DNA from: Cellulomonas uda
GTDB lineage: Bacteria; Actinomycetota; Actinomycetes; Actinomycetales; Cellulomonadaceae
Reading direction: 5' to 3'
Length of the DNA: 64,000 nt
NCBI RefSeq assembly: GCF_006538705.1
Contig: NZ_BJLP01000007.1
Span: forward strand, 19,106 to 83,105
The stretch's first letter is position 1; each line of letters starts with the position of its first letter. The notes beneath the pieces are model-generated. The model ran no database searches, was not told the DNA's origin, and saw only the letters and a program-made list of their open reading frames with translations. Below, in pieces: positions 1 through 7,154 of the stretch. A program made the translations under genes and the position numbers.

Positions 1-68
1 TCCTCGCGTTCTCGTGGGTGTCTGCAGCGAGAGCCAACCACGACGAGCCCTGGGTGATTCCGCCCGGT

Positions 69-102
69 CCGCGGGGCGTGCCTGTGCATGCCCGCCCCGC
101 GG
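69..102. terminator. Hairpin upstream of uvrD2, possible terminator of the preceding gene
   Basis: A 10-bp perfect inverted repeat (69-78 with 93-102) lies between the window edge and uvrD2. It has no T-run, so it is a GC-rich stem of the kind often found at transcript ends in such genomes. Positions 1-132 carry no gene that I can assign. The tail of an upstream gene may be present but cannot be recognised. Confidence 0.4.
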
Positions 103-132
103 TGTCCGCGGTGCCTGAGAGACTGTCCGGCG

Positions 133-2151
133 ATGTCCCCCGACGACCTGCTGGCCGCGCTCGACCCCGAGCAGCGCGCCGTCGCGACCGCGCTGCGCGG
201 CCCGGTGTGCGTGCTCGCGGGCGCGGGGACCGGCAAGACGCGCGCGATCACCCACCGCATCGCGTACGGGATCCGCACGGGCGTCTTCCGTGCGGACCAC
301 GTGCTCGCGGTGACGTTCACGGCGCGCGCGGCGGGGGAGATGCGCACGCGGCTGCGTGAGCTCGGCGCGGCCGGTGTGCAGGCGCGCACGTTCCACGCCG
401 CGGCGCTGCGTCAGCTCACGTACTTCTGGCCGAAGGTCGTCGGGGGCGCGCCGCCGCGCATCGCCGAGGCGAAGGCGCAGCTCGTCGCGGAGGCCGCGCG
501 CCGGGTCGGGCTGCCCGCCGACCGTACGGGTGTGCGCGACCTCGCGGCCGAGGTCGAGTGGGCGAAGGTCAGCCTGGTGGTGCCCGACGAGTACGCGGTC
601 GCGGTCGCCGCGGTCGACCGCGTGGTGCCGGGCGGGCACGACGCCGCGGCGGTCGCGCGGCTGATGACGGCGTACGAGCAGGTGAAGGACGAGCGAGGGG
701 TCATCGACTTCGAGGACGTGCTGCTGCTGCTCGCGGCGATGCTGGCGGAGCGGCCCGACGTGGGGCGTGAGGTGCGCGGCCAGTACCGGCACTTCGTCGT
801 CGACGAGTACCAGGACGTCAGCCCGCTGCAGCAGTACCTGCTCGACCAGTGGCTCGGCGGTCGTGAGGAGCTGTGCGTGGTGGGCGACCCGTCGCAGACC
901 ATCTACTCGTTCGCGGGTGCGACACCGCACCACCTGCTGACGTTCGCGCGCACGCACCCGGGCGCGCAGGTCGTCCGGCTGGTGCGGGACTACCGCTCGA
1001 CGCCCCAGGTGGTCGAGCTCGCGAACCGGGTCATCGCGCACGCGGGCCGGGGCACGGGCGCGTCGACGCCCGCCCCGCTGGAGCTGCGGGCGCAGCGGCC
1101 GGACGGCCCGGCGGTGCGGTGGGCGGCGTACGCCGACGACGAGGCGGAGGCGGCGGGCATCGCGGCGGCCGCGGCGCGGCTCGTCGCGGACGGTGTCCCC
1201 GCGTCGCAGATCGCGGTGCTGTACCGGACGAACGCGCAGGCCGAGGCGTTCGAGGAGGCGCTCGGGACCGCGGGCGTCGCGTACCAGGTGCGCGGCGGGG
1301 AGCGGTTCTTCGCGCGGCGGGACGTGCGCGAGGCGCTGGTGTTCCTGCGGGGCGGTGCGCGCGCGGCCGACCCGCAGGTCGCTCTCGGCGAGGCGGCCCG
1401 GGACCTGCTGCGCAACGCGGGCTGGACGGAGCAGGCGCCGACCACCCGCGGTGCGGCGCGGGACCGGTGGGAGGCGCTGGACGCGCTCGCGCGGCTCGCG
1501 GACGAGGTCGAGTCGCGCGCGACGAGCGAGGGTCGGCGCGCGAGCGTCGCGGACCTCGTCGCGGAGCTCGACGAGCGTGCGGCCGCGCAGCACGCCCCCA
1601 CGGTCGAGGGCGTGACGCTCGCGTCGCTGCACGCCGCGAAGGGCCTCGAGTGGGACGCGGTGTTCCTCGCGGGCCTGAGCGAAGGGCTCCTGCCGACGTC
1701 GCTTGCGGAGACGCCCGAGGCGGTCGAGGAGGAGCGTCGGTTGCTGTACGTCGGCGTGACGCGCGCCCGCGAGCACCTGCAGCTGTCGTACGCCCGCTCG
1801 CGTCTGCCGGGTGGCCGTGCCTCGCGGCGGCCGTCCCGGTTCCTCGACGCGCTGTGGCCCGGGTCGTCGGCGGCGAGGCCCCGGGCCGGCTCCGGCGGTC
1901 CGCCCGCCGCGGACGAGGACCCGCGGGCGTCCGCGGTGCTCGCCGCGCTCACGCGGTGGCGCGACGAGCGGGCGCGGGACCTCGGGGTCAGCCCCGGACG
2001 GGTGCTCGCGACCCATGCGCTGCACACGCTCGCGGTGCGGCGGCCCGCGTCGCGTGAGGAGCTCGCGCTCGTGCCGGGCATCGGTGCGCAGACCCTCGCG
2101 ACGGTCGGTGACGACGTGCTCGCGGTGCTCGCGCGGTCGGTCCGCGCCTGA
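133..2151 (+). CDS. uvrD2: ATP-dependent DNA helicase UvrD2 (superfamily 1A, HRDC domain)
   Basis: This is a 672-aa 3'-5' DNA helicase of the UvrD/Rep/PcrA class acting in DNA repair and replication. Walker A GAGTGKT is at residues 30-36 and the motif II variant DEYQD at 224-228. The C-terminal helicase half contains the TLASLHAAKGLEWD and LLYVGVTRARE signatures, and the last 75 residues form an HRDC domain with a helix-hairpin-helix-like VPGIGAQTLATVG segment. The ATG at 133 was chosen over one at 88 because similarity begins there. Next to whiB7, as in mycobacteria. Mycobacterial UvrD2 has a tetracysteine motif between helicase and HRDC regions; the whole protein here has only two cysteines, so that motif is absent. 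Assignment to UvrD2 rather than UvrD1 rests on the HRDC domain and the neighbourhood. Confidence 0.92.
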   Translation: MSPDDLLAALDPEQRAVATALRGPVCVLAGAGTGKTRAITHRIAYGIRTGVFRADHVLAVTFTARAAGEMRTRLRELGAAGVQARTFHAAALRQLTYFWPKVVGGAPPRIAEAKAQLVAEAARRVGLPADRTGVRDLAAEVEWAKVSLVVPDEYAVAVAAVDRVVPGGHDAAAVARLMTAYEQVKDERGVIDFEDVLLLLAAMLAERPDVGREVRGQYRHFVVDEYQDVSPLQQYLLDQWLGGREELCVVGDPSQTIYSFAGATPHHLLTFARTHPGAQVVRLVRDYRSTPQVVELANRVIAHAGRGTGASTPAPLELRAQRPDGPAVRWAAYADDEAEAAGIAAAAARLVADGVPASQIAVLYRTNAQAEAFEEALGTAGVAYQVRGGERFFARRDVREALVFLRGGARAADPQVALGEAARDLLRNAGWTEQAPTTRGAARDRWEALDALARLADEVESRATSEGRRASVADLVAELDERAAAQHAPTVEGVTLASLHAAKGLEWDAVFLAGLSEGLLPTSLAETPEAVEEERRLLYVGVTRAREHLQLSYARSRLPGGRASRRPSRFLDALWPGSSAARPRAGSGGPPAADEDPRASAVLAALTRWRDERARDLGVSPGRVLATHALHTLAVRRPASREELALVPGIGAQTLATVGDDVLAVLARSVRA

Positions 2152-2250
2152 GCCCTCGCGGGCGCGAGCGCCGGGACCGGCGACGGCCACGGCACCGCTG
2201 CGGGGCACCTCGTCACGGCATTTCGGACGGTCTCGAGAACTCGTCGAACT

Positions 2251-2296
2251 TCTTTCGTTAATTCTGTTGTCCGCCCCGCGCGAGCGCGCCTAGGGT
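2251..2296 (+). promoter_or_regulatory. Probable whiB7 promoter with AT-rich WhiB7 site
   Basis: A -35 TTGTCC (2267-2272) and a -10 TAGGGT (2291-2296) are separated by 18 bp. Directly upstream of the -35, at 2251-2264, is a T/A-rich stretch that stands out in this GC-rich sequence. WhiB7 is known to bind an AT-rich block just upstream of the -35 of sigma-A promoters, including its own. Transcription would start near 2303, giving a leader of about 395 nt before whiB7. Confidence 0.65.
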
Positions 2297-2365
2297 GGAG
2301 CCCGTCCTGGTAGCAGACCTGCGTCGTGACAGCGCGGGAAGATCCGAGAGAGGAGGTGGGCAGCG

Positions 2366-2563
2366 GTGAAGAAGATCCAGTTCACCCCGGTCGTCCGGTC
2401 GAGCATGCAGCTCCCGACGCTCCTGATCGCGCCCACCTTCGGCGGCTTCCAGGGGCGTGCTGTGCCCGCTGCGTGGCGTGCGTCCGATGACGCGCTCATC
2501 GCGCGTCACGGCGTGACCGTCGACGGGACGGCACTCGACCCTCTCAGGGCTTCGTTGGTCTAG
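2366..2563 (+). CDS. Upstream ORF in the whiB7 leader (65 aa)
   Basis: A 65-codon GTG-start ORF (MKKIQFTPVV...DPLRASLV) lies in the untranslated leader of whiB7. It has an unusually strong Shine-Dalgarno AGGAGGT at 2351-2357, 8 nt from the start. No domain is recognisable and there is no signal peptide or membrane segment. Its stop codon (2561-2563) falls 15 nt before the terminator hairpin at 2579-2611, so a ribosome finishing or stalling near the end would touch the stem. Published work on whiB7/wblC in mycobacteria and Streptomyces describes a leader ORF controlling premature termination, and this ORF fits that role. An independent small protein cannot be excluded. Confidence 0.6.
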   Translation: MKKIQFTPVVRSSMQLPTLLIAPTFGGFQGRAVPAAWRASDDALIARHGVTVDGTALDPLRASLV

Positions 2564-2578
2564 ACCAGGTTGGTCATC

Positions 2579-2611
2579 AAGGCCGCGGAGTCCGACAGGC
2601 TCCGCGGCCTT
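2579..2611 (+). terminator. Intrinsic terminator in the whiB7 leader (attenuator)
   Basis: A perfect 12-bp stem (AAGGCCGCGGAG, 2579-2590, with 2600-2611) and a 9-nt loop are followed by CGTCTTTC. It lies between the leader ORF and whiB7, where a normal end-of-operon terminator would silence whiB7. That placement indicates conditional termination. A GGTCTAGACC palindrome (2557-2566) overlaps the ORF stop and could take part in an alternative fold. Confidence 0.8.
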
Positions 2612-2698
2612 CGTCTTTCCCCCGGTGATCCCGGCGGGCGAGTCGGGACGTGGACGCCGAACCACCACCGCTCACCCGCAGGACACCAGGAGGACATC

Positions 2699-3031
2699 GT
2701 GCGGCTCACGACGCTGCTCGACACCAGCGGATCAGGCCCCTGGCCCACCAGCAGCACCGCGACCACCGACGACACCACCTTCGACCAGCTGGTCGCAGGG
2801 CTCATCCCGTGCCGCAACAACGACCCCGAGCTCTGGTTCGCGGAGCAGACCGCTCGCGTGGAGCAGGCGAAGGCGCTCTGCCGCGAGTGCCCGATCATGG
2901 CGGGCTGCCTCGCCGGGGCGCTCGAGCGCGAGGAGCCCTGGGGCGTGTGGGGTGGCGAGGTGTTCATCGGCGGCGTGGTCGTCCCGACGAAGCGTGGGCG
3001 AGGCCGTCCGCGCAAGAACCCCGCGGCCTGA
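2699..3031 (+). CDS. whiB7: WhiB-family iron-sulfur transcriptional regulator WhiB7
   Basis: A 110-aa redox-sensitive [4Fe-4S] regulator that partners sigma-A to activate intrinsic antibiotic-resistance genes. The four cluster cysteines are C38, C61, C64 and C70 (CRECPIMAGC at 61-70), followed by the WhiB turn GVWGG at 82-86. The C-terminal AT-hook RGRGRPRK (99-106) distinguishes WhiB7 from other WhiB paralogues. The GTG at 2699 has AGGAGGA just upstream; a GTG at 2570 is in frame but lies inside the terminator hairpin region and is unlikely. The gene sits beside uvrD2 as in mycobacteria. Its 3' end overlaps the convergent ThiF-like gene by 68 nt. Regulation is probably by the autoregulated promoter and leader attenuator listed separately. 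Confidence 0.93.
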   Translation: MRLTTLLDTSGSGPWPTSSTATTDDTTFDQLVAGLIPCRNNDPELWFAEQTARVEQAKALCRECPIMAGCLAGALEREEPWGVWGGEVFIGGVVVPTKRGRGRPRKNPAA

Positions 3032-4280
3032 CGTCGGCGTCCGCGGGGCCGCCCTCCGGGGTGTCGACCGACAGGTCGACGTCGTGCTCCGGCCGGGCGG
3101 TCCCCGGCGCGTCGTCGGTGACCGTGACGCCCCGATGGGCGGTGCACCCGCAGGCCGGGTGCACCGCCCATCGGCGTCTGCGGGGCAGCGCGTCGGGCAG
3201 GCCGATCTCGACGGTCGTGCCGCCCAGCGCGCAGGTGCCCGTGTCGAGGAACGCGAGGACCGCGGCGGCGGCGATCCCGACCGCGACGCCCACGACCGCC
3301 GGGGGCTCGGGCGGTGACGGTCGCGTCCCGGGCCGACCGGTCGCGGCCGCGCTAGTCGCGGGGCCCGCCGCACGACCGACCGTGAGACCCGCAGCGAGAC
3401 CCGCAGCGAGACCAGCAGCGAGACCCGGACCGTGACCCGTCGCGACGCCCCGGGCGTGCGTGCCGAGCGCGTCCGCGACGACCGGCCAGGCGGGGTCGGC
3501 GTCGGTCCGGTGCAGGTCGAGGCAGCGCAGGCACGGGCCGGTGCCGGGAGCGACGAGCGGGCCCACGACGGTGTCCGCCTCGCGCAGCACGACGCTGAGG
3601 TGCGGCGTCGCGCGGTTCAGCAGCAGCGCACCGAGGCTGGGAGCGACGACGTCGTCGCTCACGACGACCACCAGGTCGGCACCGGCGGACGGTCCTCCCG
3701 ACTCCTCGCCGGGTGCCACGCCCGCAGCGGTCGCCACGGCGGTCGTCGCGGGTGCGACCGCCGCGAGGACACCGACCGCGGCGGCGACCCGCCCGTGCCC
3801 GACGTCCTGGAACCGGTAGCCGCCCGGACCGACGTCGCCCGAGCGCACCGGGCGGTCGTCGTCGAGCAGCACCCGGCCGACGCCCGCCGCGGCGAGCGTG
3901 ACCGCGATGCCCAGGCCGGTCGCGCCGAGCCCCACCACGCCGACGGTGCGGTGCGCCCGGCGCAGCACCCGGGCGGCGCCCGCGGAGTCGGGGTCGAGCA
4001 GCGAGAGCACGCACGCGTCGTCGCCCGCGGCCCCCGGCAGCGCTCGCGCCCCGCCGGGCGCGGTCAGCCCCGCCTGACGGAGCTGGTCCGTGAGGTCGGC
4101 GAGGCGCTGCGGATCGAGCTCGGCGGCGGCCAGCGCGAGCGGGAGTCCCTGGCCGAGCGCGACGAGCGCGCGCTCCTCGTCGGGGGTCAGGTCGTCGACC
4201 CGTACCGCCCACCGGGGGTCCGTGCCGACCTGCACCTCACCCGGCGCCCGACGCACGACGCGCAACCCGGTCCGCAGCAT
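2964..4280 (-). CDS. ThiF/HesA-type adenylyltransferase-like protein
   Basis: A 438-aa protein whose middle carries a Rossmann nucleotide-binding loop GLGATGLG (117-124) typical of the ThiF/MoeB/E1-like fold. A CLRC pair at C250-C253 is followed by LHRTDADPAWP, a pattern seen in actinobacterial ThiF-like proteins of unknown role. A second Cys/His cluster (PACGCTAH) lies near the end. Residues about 275-310 are Ala/Gly/Thr repeats (AGLAAGLAAG...), a low-complexity insert. Such a gene also occurs near whiB7 and uvrD2 in mycobacteria. Whether it activates a carrier peptide or is a non-catalytic relative is unknown. The ATG at 4280 is the only good start; the last 22 codons lie antisense to the end of whiB7. 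Confidence 0.75.
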   Translation of the reverse strand: MLRTGLRVVRRAPGEVQVGTDPRWAVRVDDLTPDEERALVALGQGLPLALAAAELDPQRLADLTDQLRQAGLTAPGGARALPGAAGDDACVLSLLDPDSAGAARVLRRAHRTVGVVGLGATGLGIAVTLAAAGVGRVLLDDDRPVRSGDVGPGGYRFQDVGHGRVAAAVGVLAAVAPATTAVATAAGVAPGEESGGPSAGADLVVVVSDDVVAPSLGALLLNRATPHLSVVLREADTVVGPLVAPGTGPCLRCLDLHRTDADPAWPVVADALGTHARGVATGHGPGLAAGLAAGLAAGLTVGRAAGPATSAAATGRPGTRPSPPEPPAVVGVAVGIAAAAVLAFLDTGTCALGGTTVEIGLPDALPRRRRWAVHPACGCTAHRGVTVTDDAPGTARPEHDVDLSVDTPEGGPADADVRPRGSCADGLAHASSGRPRRR

Positions 4281-4344
4281 GGCGCCAGGCTGCCACCGGA
4301 GGGCTCGGCCGCGGACCGGTCATCCACAGGGGGCGGGTACGACA

Positions 4345-4373
4345 AGGGGCGCCGTCCGTCGGACGACGCCCCT
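4345..4373 (-). terminator. Hairpin downstream of the DUF5679 gene
   Basis: An inverted repeat (AGGGGCG...GTCC with GGAC...CGCCCCT) lies just past the 3' end of the small zinc-ribbon gene and upstream of the ThiF-like gene, both on the minus strand. It is probably a terminator or processing stem and lacks a strong T-run. Confidence 0.5.
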
Positions 4374-4400
4374 CGCAGCTTCTCGGCGGTCGAGCGGTGC

Positions 4401-4559
4401 TCAGGCCTTGCCGAGGATGCGGTTCAGCTTGGTGCCGCAGACGGGGCAGACGGCCTTGGCCATCTTGCGACCCGACTCGGAGACGACGACGTCACCCTCG
4501 GCCTCGCGCTTCTCCTTGCACTTCACACAGTAGAACTCGCCTGCATAGGTCTCGGCCAT
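4401..4559 (-). CDS. Small zinc-ribbon protein, DUF5679 type
   Basis: A 52-aa protein with two CxxC knuckles, C11-C14 (CVKC) and C38-C41 (CPVC), which should bind one zinc ion. The sequence (MAETYAGEFYC...GTKLNRILGKA) matches the DUF5679 family of short actinobacterial proteins, whose function is not known. The ATG at 4559 has an AGGAGG ribosome site directly upstream; a longer in-frame extension to 4712 lacks one and looks non-coding. It is divergent from the M48-type peptidase gene across about 270 bp. Confidence 0.85.
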   Translation of the reverse strand: MAETYAGEFYCVKCKEKREAEGDVVVSESGRKMAKAVCPVCGTKLNRILGKA

Positions 4560-4795
4560 TGGTCCTCCTCGCGGTGTCCGGTGCACCGCCGACGTCCCGC
4601 GGCGATGGCCGGGCAGAGCGGTGACCTGCCCGAGCGCCTTCCACAGTAGTGGCCGATCCGCGTCGTCCCGCCGATGTGCGCGTGTCGCGGGTCGGTGTCG
4701 GCGATCTCGCACGTCCCGGTTCCTCCGAGCGGGTGACGGCGGGCGGCCCGCCGGGGCCGTGCGGTGGCCGCGTGCGGTACCGCGGCGCGCGGGGG

Positions 4796-4824
4796 CTGTC
4801 CGTGTGGGCGTGGCACGCTAGCGT
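4796..4824 (+). promoter_or_regulatory. Promoter of a probably leaderless mRNA for the DUF45 peptidase
   Basis: CTGTCC (4796-4801) and TAGCGT (4819-4824) are 17 bp apart. The -10 ends 6 nt before the GTG at 4831, so the transcript would begin at or next to the start codon. No Shine-Dalgarno is present, which fits a leaderless mRNA. Confidence 0.55.
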
Positions 4825-4830
4825 GCGGCT

Positions 4831-5553
4831 GTGCACCCGACGTACGACCTGTCGACGATCGACGGGGTCGACCACGAGGTCGAGGTCCGTCGCTCGCGCA
4901 GGCGCGTGCGGACCGTGACGGCCTGGCGTGAGGACGGCCGGACGGTCGTGGCCATCCCCGCGCGGTTCACGCGCGCCCAGGAGGCGGAGTGGGTGCGTCG
5001 GATGCTCCTGCGCCTCGCGACGCAGGAGCGACGCCGCCGGCCGTCGGACGACGAGCTCGTCTCGCGCGCCGCGGAGCTGTCCGCACGGTACCTGCAGGGC
5101 AGGGCGGTGCCGACGAGCGTGCGGTGGTCGTCGAACCAGGGGCGCCGTTGGGGGTCCTGCACGCCGTCGGACGGCTCGATCCGGATCTCCGACCGGGTGC
5201 GCGGGATGCCCCGCTGGGTGCTCGACTACGTGCTGCTGCACGAGCTGACGCACCTGCTGCACCCGGGGCACGGACCGGAGTTCTGGGCCGAGCTCGACGC
5301 CTACCCCCGCACCCAGCGTGCGCGGGGCTTCCTCGAGGGCTACTCCTACCGCGAGGAGCGCGGCCCGCAGGACCCGGCGCCCGACGACGACGACGTCGAG
5401 GACACCGAGGACACCGAGGACGCCGAGGACGTCGAGGACGTCGAGGACACCGAGGACGCCGAGCGGGTCGAGGCGCACGTGGGCGCGCTCGAGGGCGCGG
5501 CTGCGGACCGCCCGCCCCCGGCCGACGGTACGGACCGAGACGGTACGGACTGA
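4831..5553 (+). CDS. YgjP/DUF45-type zinc metallopeptidase with acidic tail
   Basis: A 240-aa cytoplasmic protein of the YgjP/DUF45 family, which shares the gluzincin zinc site. The active-site helix HELTH is at 137-141 and the third ligand is H147 in GHGPEFW, so the site looks complete. The conserved SNQGRRWGSC stretch lies near 105-115. After about residue 185 comes a very acidic tail built on Glu-Asp repeats (5397-5462 is a run of imperfect 9-nt GAGGAC repeats), which is not part of the family core. The substrate is unknown. The gene is convergent with the DUF2342 gene, with five bases between the ends. Confidence 0.85.
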   Translation: MHPTYDLSTIDGVDHEVEVRRSRRRVRTVTAWREDGRTVVAIPARFTRAQEAEWVRRMLLRLATQERRRRPSDDELVSRAAELSARYLQGRAVPTSVRWSSNQGRRWGSCTPSDGSIRISDRVRGMPRWVLDYVLLHELTHLLHPGHGPEFWAELDAYPRTQRARGFLEGYSYREERGPQDPAPDDDDVEDTEDTEDAEDVEDVEDTEDAERVEAHVGALEGAAADRPPPADGTDRDGTD

Positions 5554-5558
5554 CCGGG

Positions 5559-7013
5559 TCAGGGGGTCGAGGGGTCCTGCGGGGGCTCCTCGCCGAGGAT
5601 CTCGGCCAGCGCCTTGTCGAGGTCGGCGGACTCGTCGGCCGCGGCGCTGCGGCGGCGGGCGTAGCCGGCGGGGTCGTCGAGGTCCTCGGCGGTCGGCATG
5701 AGGTCCGGGTGGTCCCACACGGCGTCGCGCGCCGCGGGGTCGCCCTCGGTGCGCTCGATGTGCGCCCACAGGGCCGCGGCCTCGCGCAGCCGGCGGGGCC
5801 GCAGCTCGAGCCCGACGAGCGTGGCGAACGTCTGCTCGGCGGGTCCGCCCGCGGCGCGGCGACGGCGGATCATCTCGCGCAGCGCGACCGAGTGCGGCAG
5901 GTGGGCGAGCGCGGCGGCCGCGCTCACCTCGTCGACCCAGCCCTCGACGAGCGCGAGCGCGGTCTCCAGCCGCTCGAGCGCGGCCCGCTGCGCGGGGGTC
6001 GTCTGCGGCGCGAACACGCCGCTCGACAGCGCGCTCTGCAGGGCCTCGGCGTCGGTCGGGTCGATCGAGCCGACCGCCTGCTCGAGCTGCTCGACGTCGA
6101 TCGTGATCTCGCGCGCGTACGTCTCGACGAGCGCGAGCAGGTGCGCGCGCAGCCACGGCACGTGCGTGAACAGCCGCGTCGCGGCGGCCTCGCGGAGCGC
6201 CAGGAACAGCCGCACCTCGTCGACGGGCGCATCGAGGCCCTCGGCGAACGCGTCGACGTTGGACGCCACCAGCACCGGTGCGGGCACCTCGAGCAGTGGG
6301 AGGCCGATGTCGGTCGTGCCGAACACGTCGCGTGCGAGCGTGCCGGCGGCCTGGCCGACCTGCAGCCCGAACACCGCGGAGCCGAGCCGCCGCAGGAGCT
6401 GACCGGGCGCGAGGCCGCCGGGCAGCGCACCGCCGGGCAGCCCGAGCGCGCGCATCTGCTCGTCGAGGTCGTCGCCCGCCCCGAGCTCGGGCAGCTCCCC
6501 GCCGAGAGCGTCGACGAGCGCGGTCGACAGCGACGACGCGACGGGCTCGGTGAGCGTGCGCCACGTGGGGAGCGTCGCCTCGACCCACTCGGCGCGGCTC
6601 CAGGCACGGCCGGGCGTGGTCGCGGGGGGCAGGTCGGTCGCGGCGTCGAGCCACAGCTCGGCGACCGTCAGCGCGTCGAGCACCTGACGCGTGCGAGCGG
6701 GCGTGAGCGACGGGTCACCGCCCACGGACGCCTGCTGCCGCGCCAGGTCGTGAGCCATCTGCCAGTTGACCGGCTCGTCGCCGCCGCTCGCGAACAGGCT
6801 CTGCACCTGCGCGAGGACCTGCTGCATCGCGGCGGGGTCGGTGGGCAGCGTGCCCGCCGCGCCGAGCGCCTCCGGGTCGATCCCGCGCGCCCGCATCTCG
6901 GCGATCGCCTCGTCGGCCCGGTCGCCCAGGAGCGCGCGCAGCATCTGCTCCCACGGCGGCTGCGTCGGTTCGGGCGTCGGTTCGGGCGTCGGGTCGCTGT
7001 GGTCCGGGCTCAC
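5559..7013 (-). CDS. DUF2342 family protein (annotated zinc-dependent metalloprotease family)
   Basis: A 484-aa soluble protein matching the DUF2342 family that lies near whiB7/uvrD2 in mycobacteria (Rv3195-like). The N-terminus is a Thr/Pro/Glu repeat; recognisable blocks are PVNWQMAHDLAR, FGTTDIGLPLLE and TRLFTHVPWLRAHLLALV. The family is commonly labelled a zinc metalloprotease, but no HExxH motif occurs here: the equivalent helix reads ALREAAATRLF. It may therefore be a non-catalytic member. The GTG at 7013 is chosen because AGGAGG (7019-7024) sits 5 nt upstream; an in-frame GTG at 7046 has no ribosome site. Confidence 0.8.
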   Translation of the reverse strand: MSPDHSDPTPEPTPEPTQPPWEQMLRALLGDRADEAIAEMRARGIDPEALGAAGTLPTDPAAMQQVLAQVQSLFASGGDEPVNWQMAHDLARQQASVGGDPSLTPARTRQVLDALTVAELWLDAATDLPPATTPGRAWSRAEWVEATLPTWRTLTEPVASSLSTALVDALGGELPELGAGDDLDEQMRALGLPGGALPGGLAPGQLLRRLGSAVFGLQVGQAAGTLARDVFGTTDIGLPLLEVPAPVLVASNVDAFAEGLDAPVDEVRLFLALREAAATRLFTHVPWLRAHLLALVETYAREITIDVEQLEQAVGSIDPTDAEALQSALSSGVFAPQTTPAQRAALERLETALALVEGWVDEVSAAAALAHLPHSVALREMIRRRRAAGGPAEQTFATLVGLELRPRRLREAAALWAHIERTEGDPAARDAVWDHPDLMPTAEDLDDPAGYARRRSAAADESADLDKALAEILGEEPPQDPSTP

Positions 7014-7154
7014 GTGCGCCTCCTGGGAGGATGACTGCGGGGACACCGCCGACGGGCACCGGGACGGCGGGGTCGGGCGGGCCGGGTCGGGACGATTCGG
7101 TCGCGGTCTGGCCGGGCTGGCCCCACGGTAACCACGTGACCGAGGAGTTCGTCG

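Noticed and set aside
18..359. Open frame of 113 codons at the window start
   Set aside because: It overlaps the UvrD2 N-terminus in another frame, is an Arg/Ala/Gly-rich translation typical of GC-rich shadow frames and has no ribosome site.
990..2216. Long minus-strand frame inside uvrD2
   Set aside because: Ser/Arg-rich antisense translation without any motif; uvrD2 explains the region.
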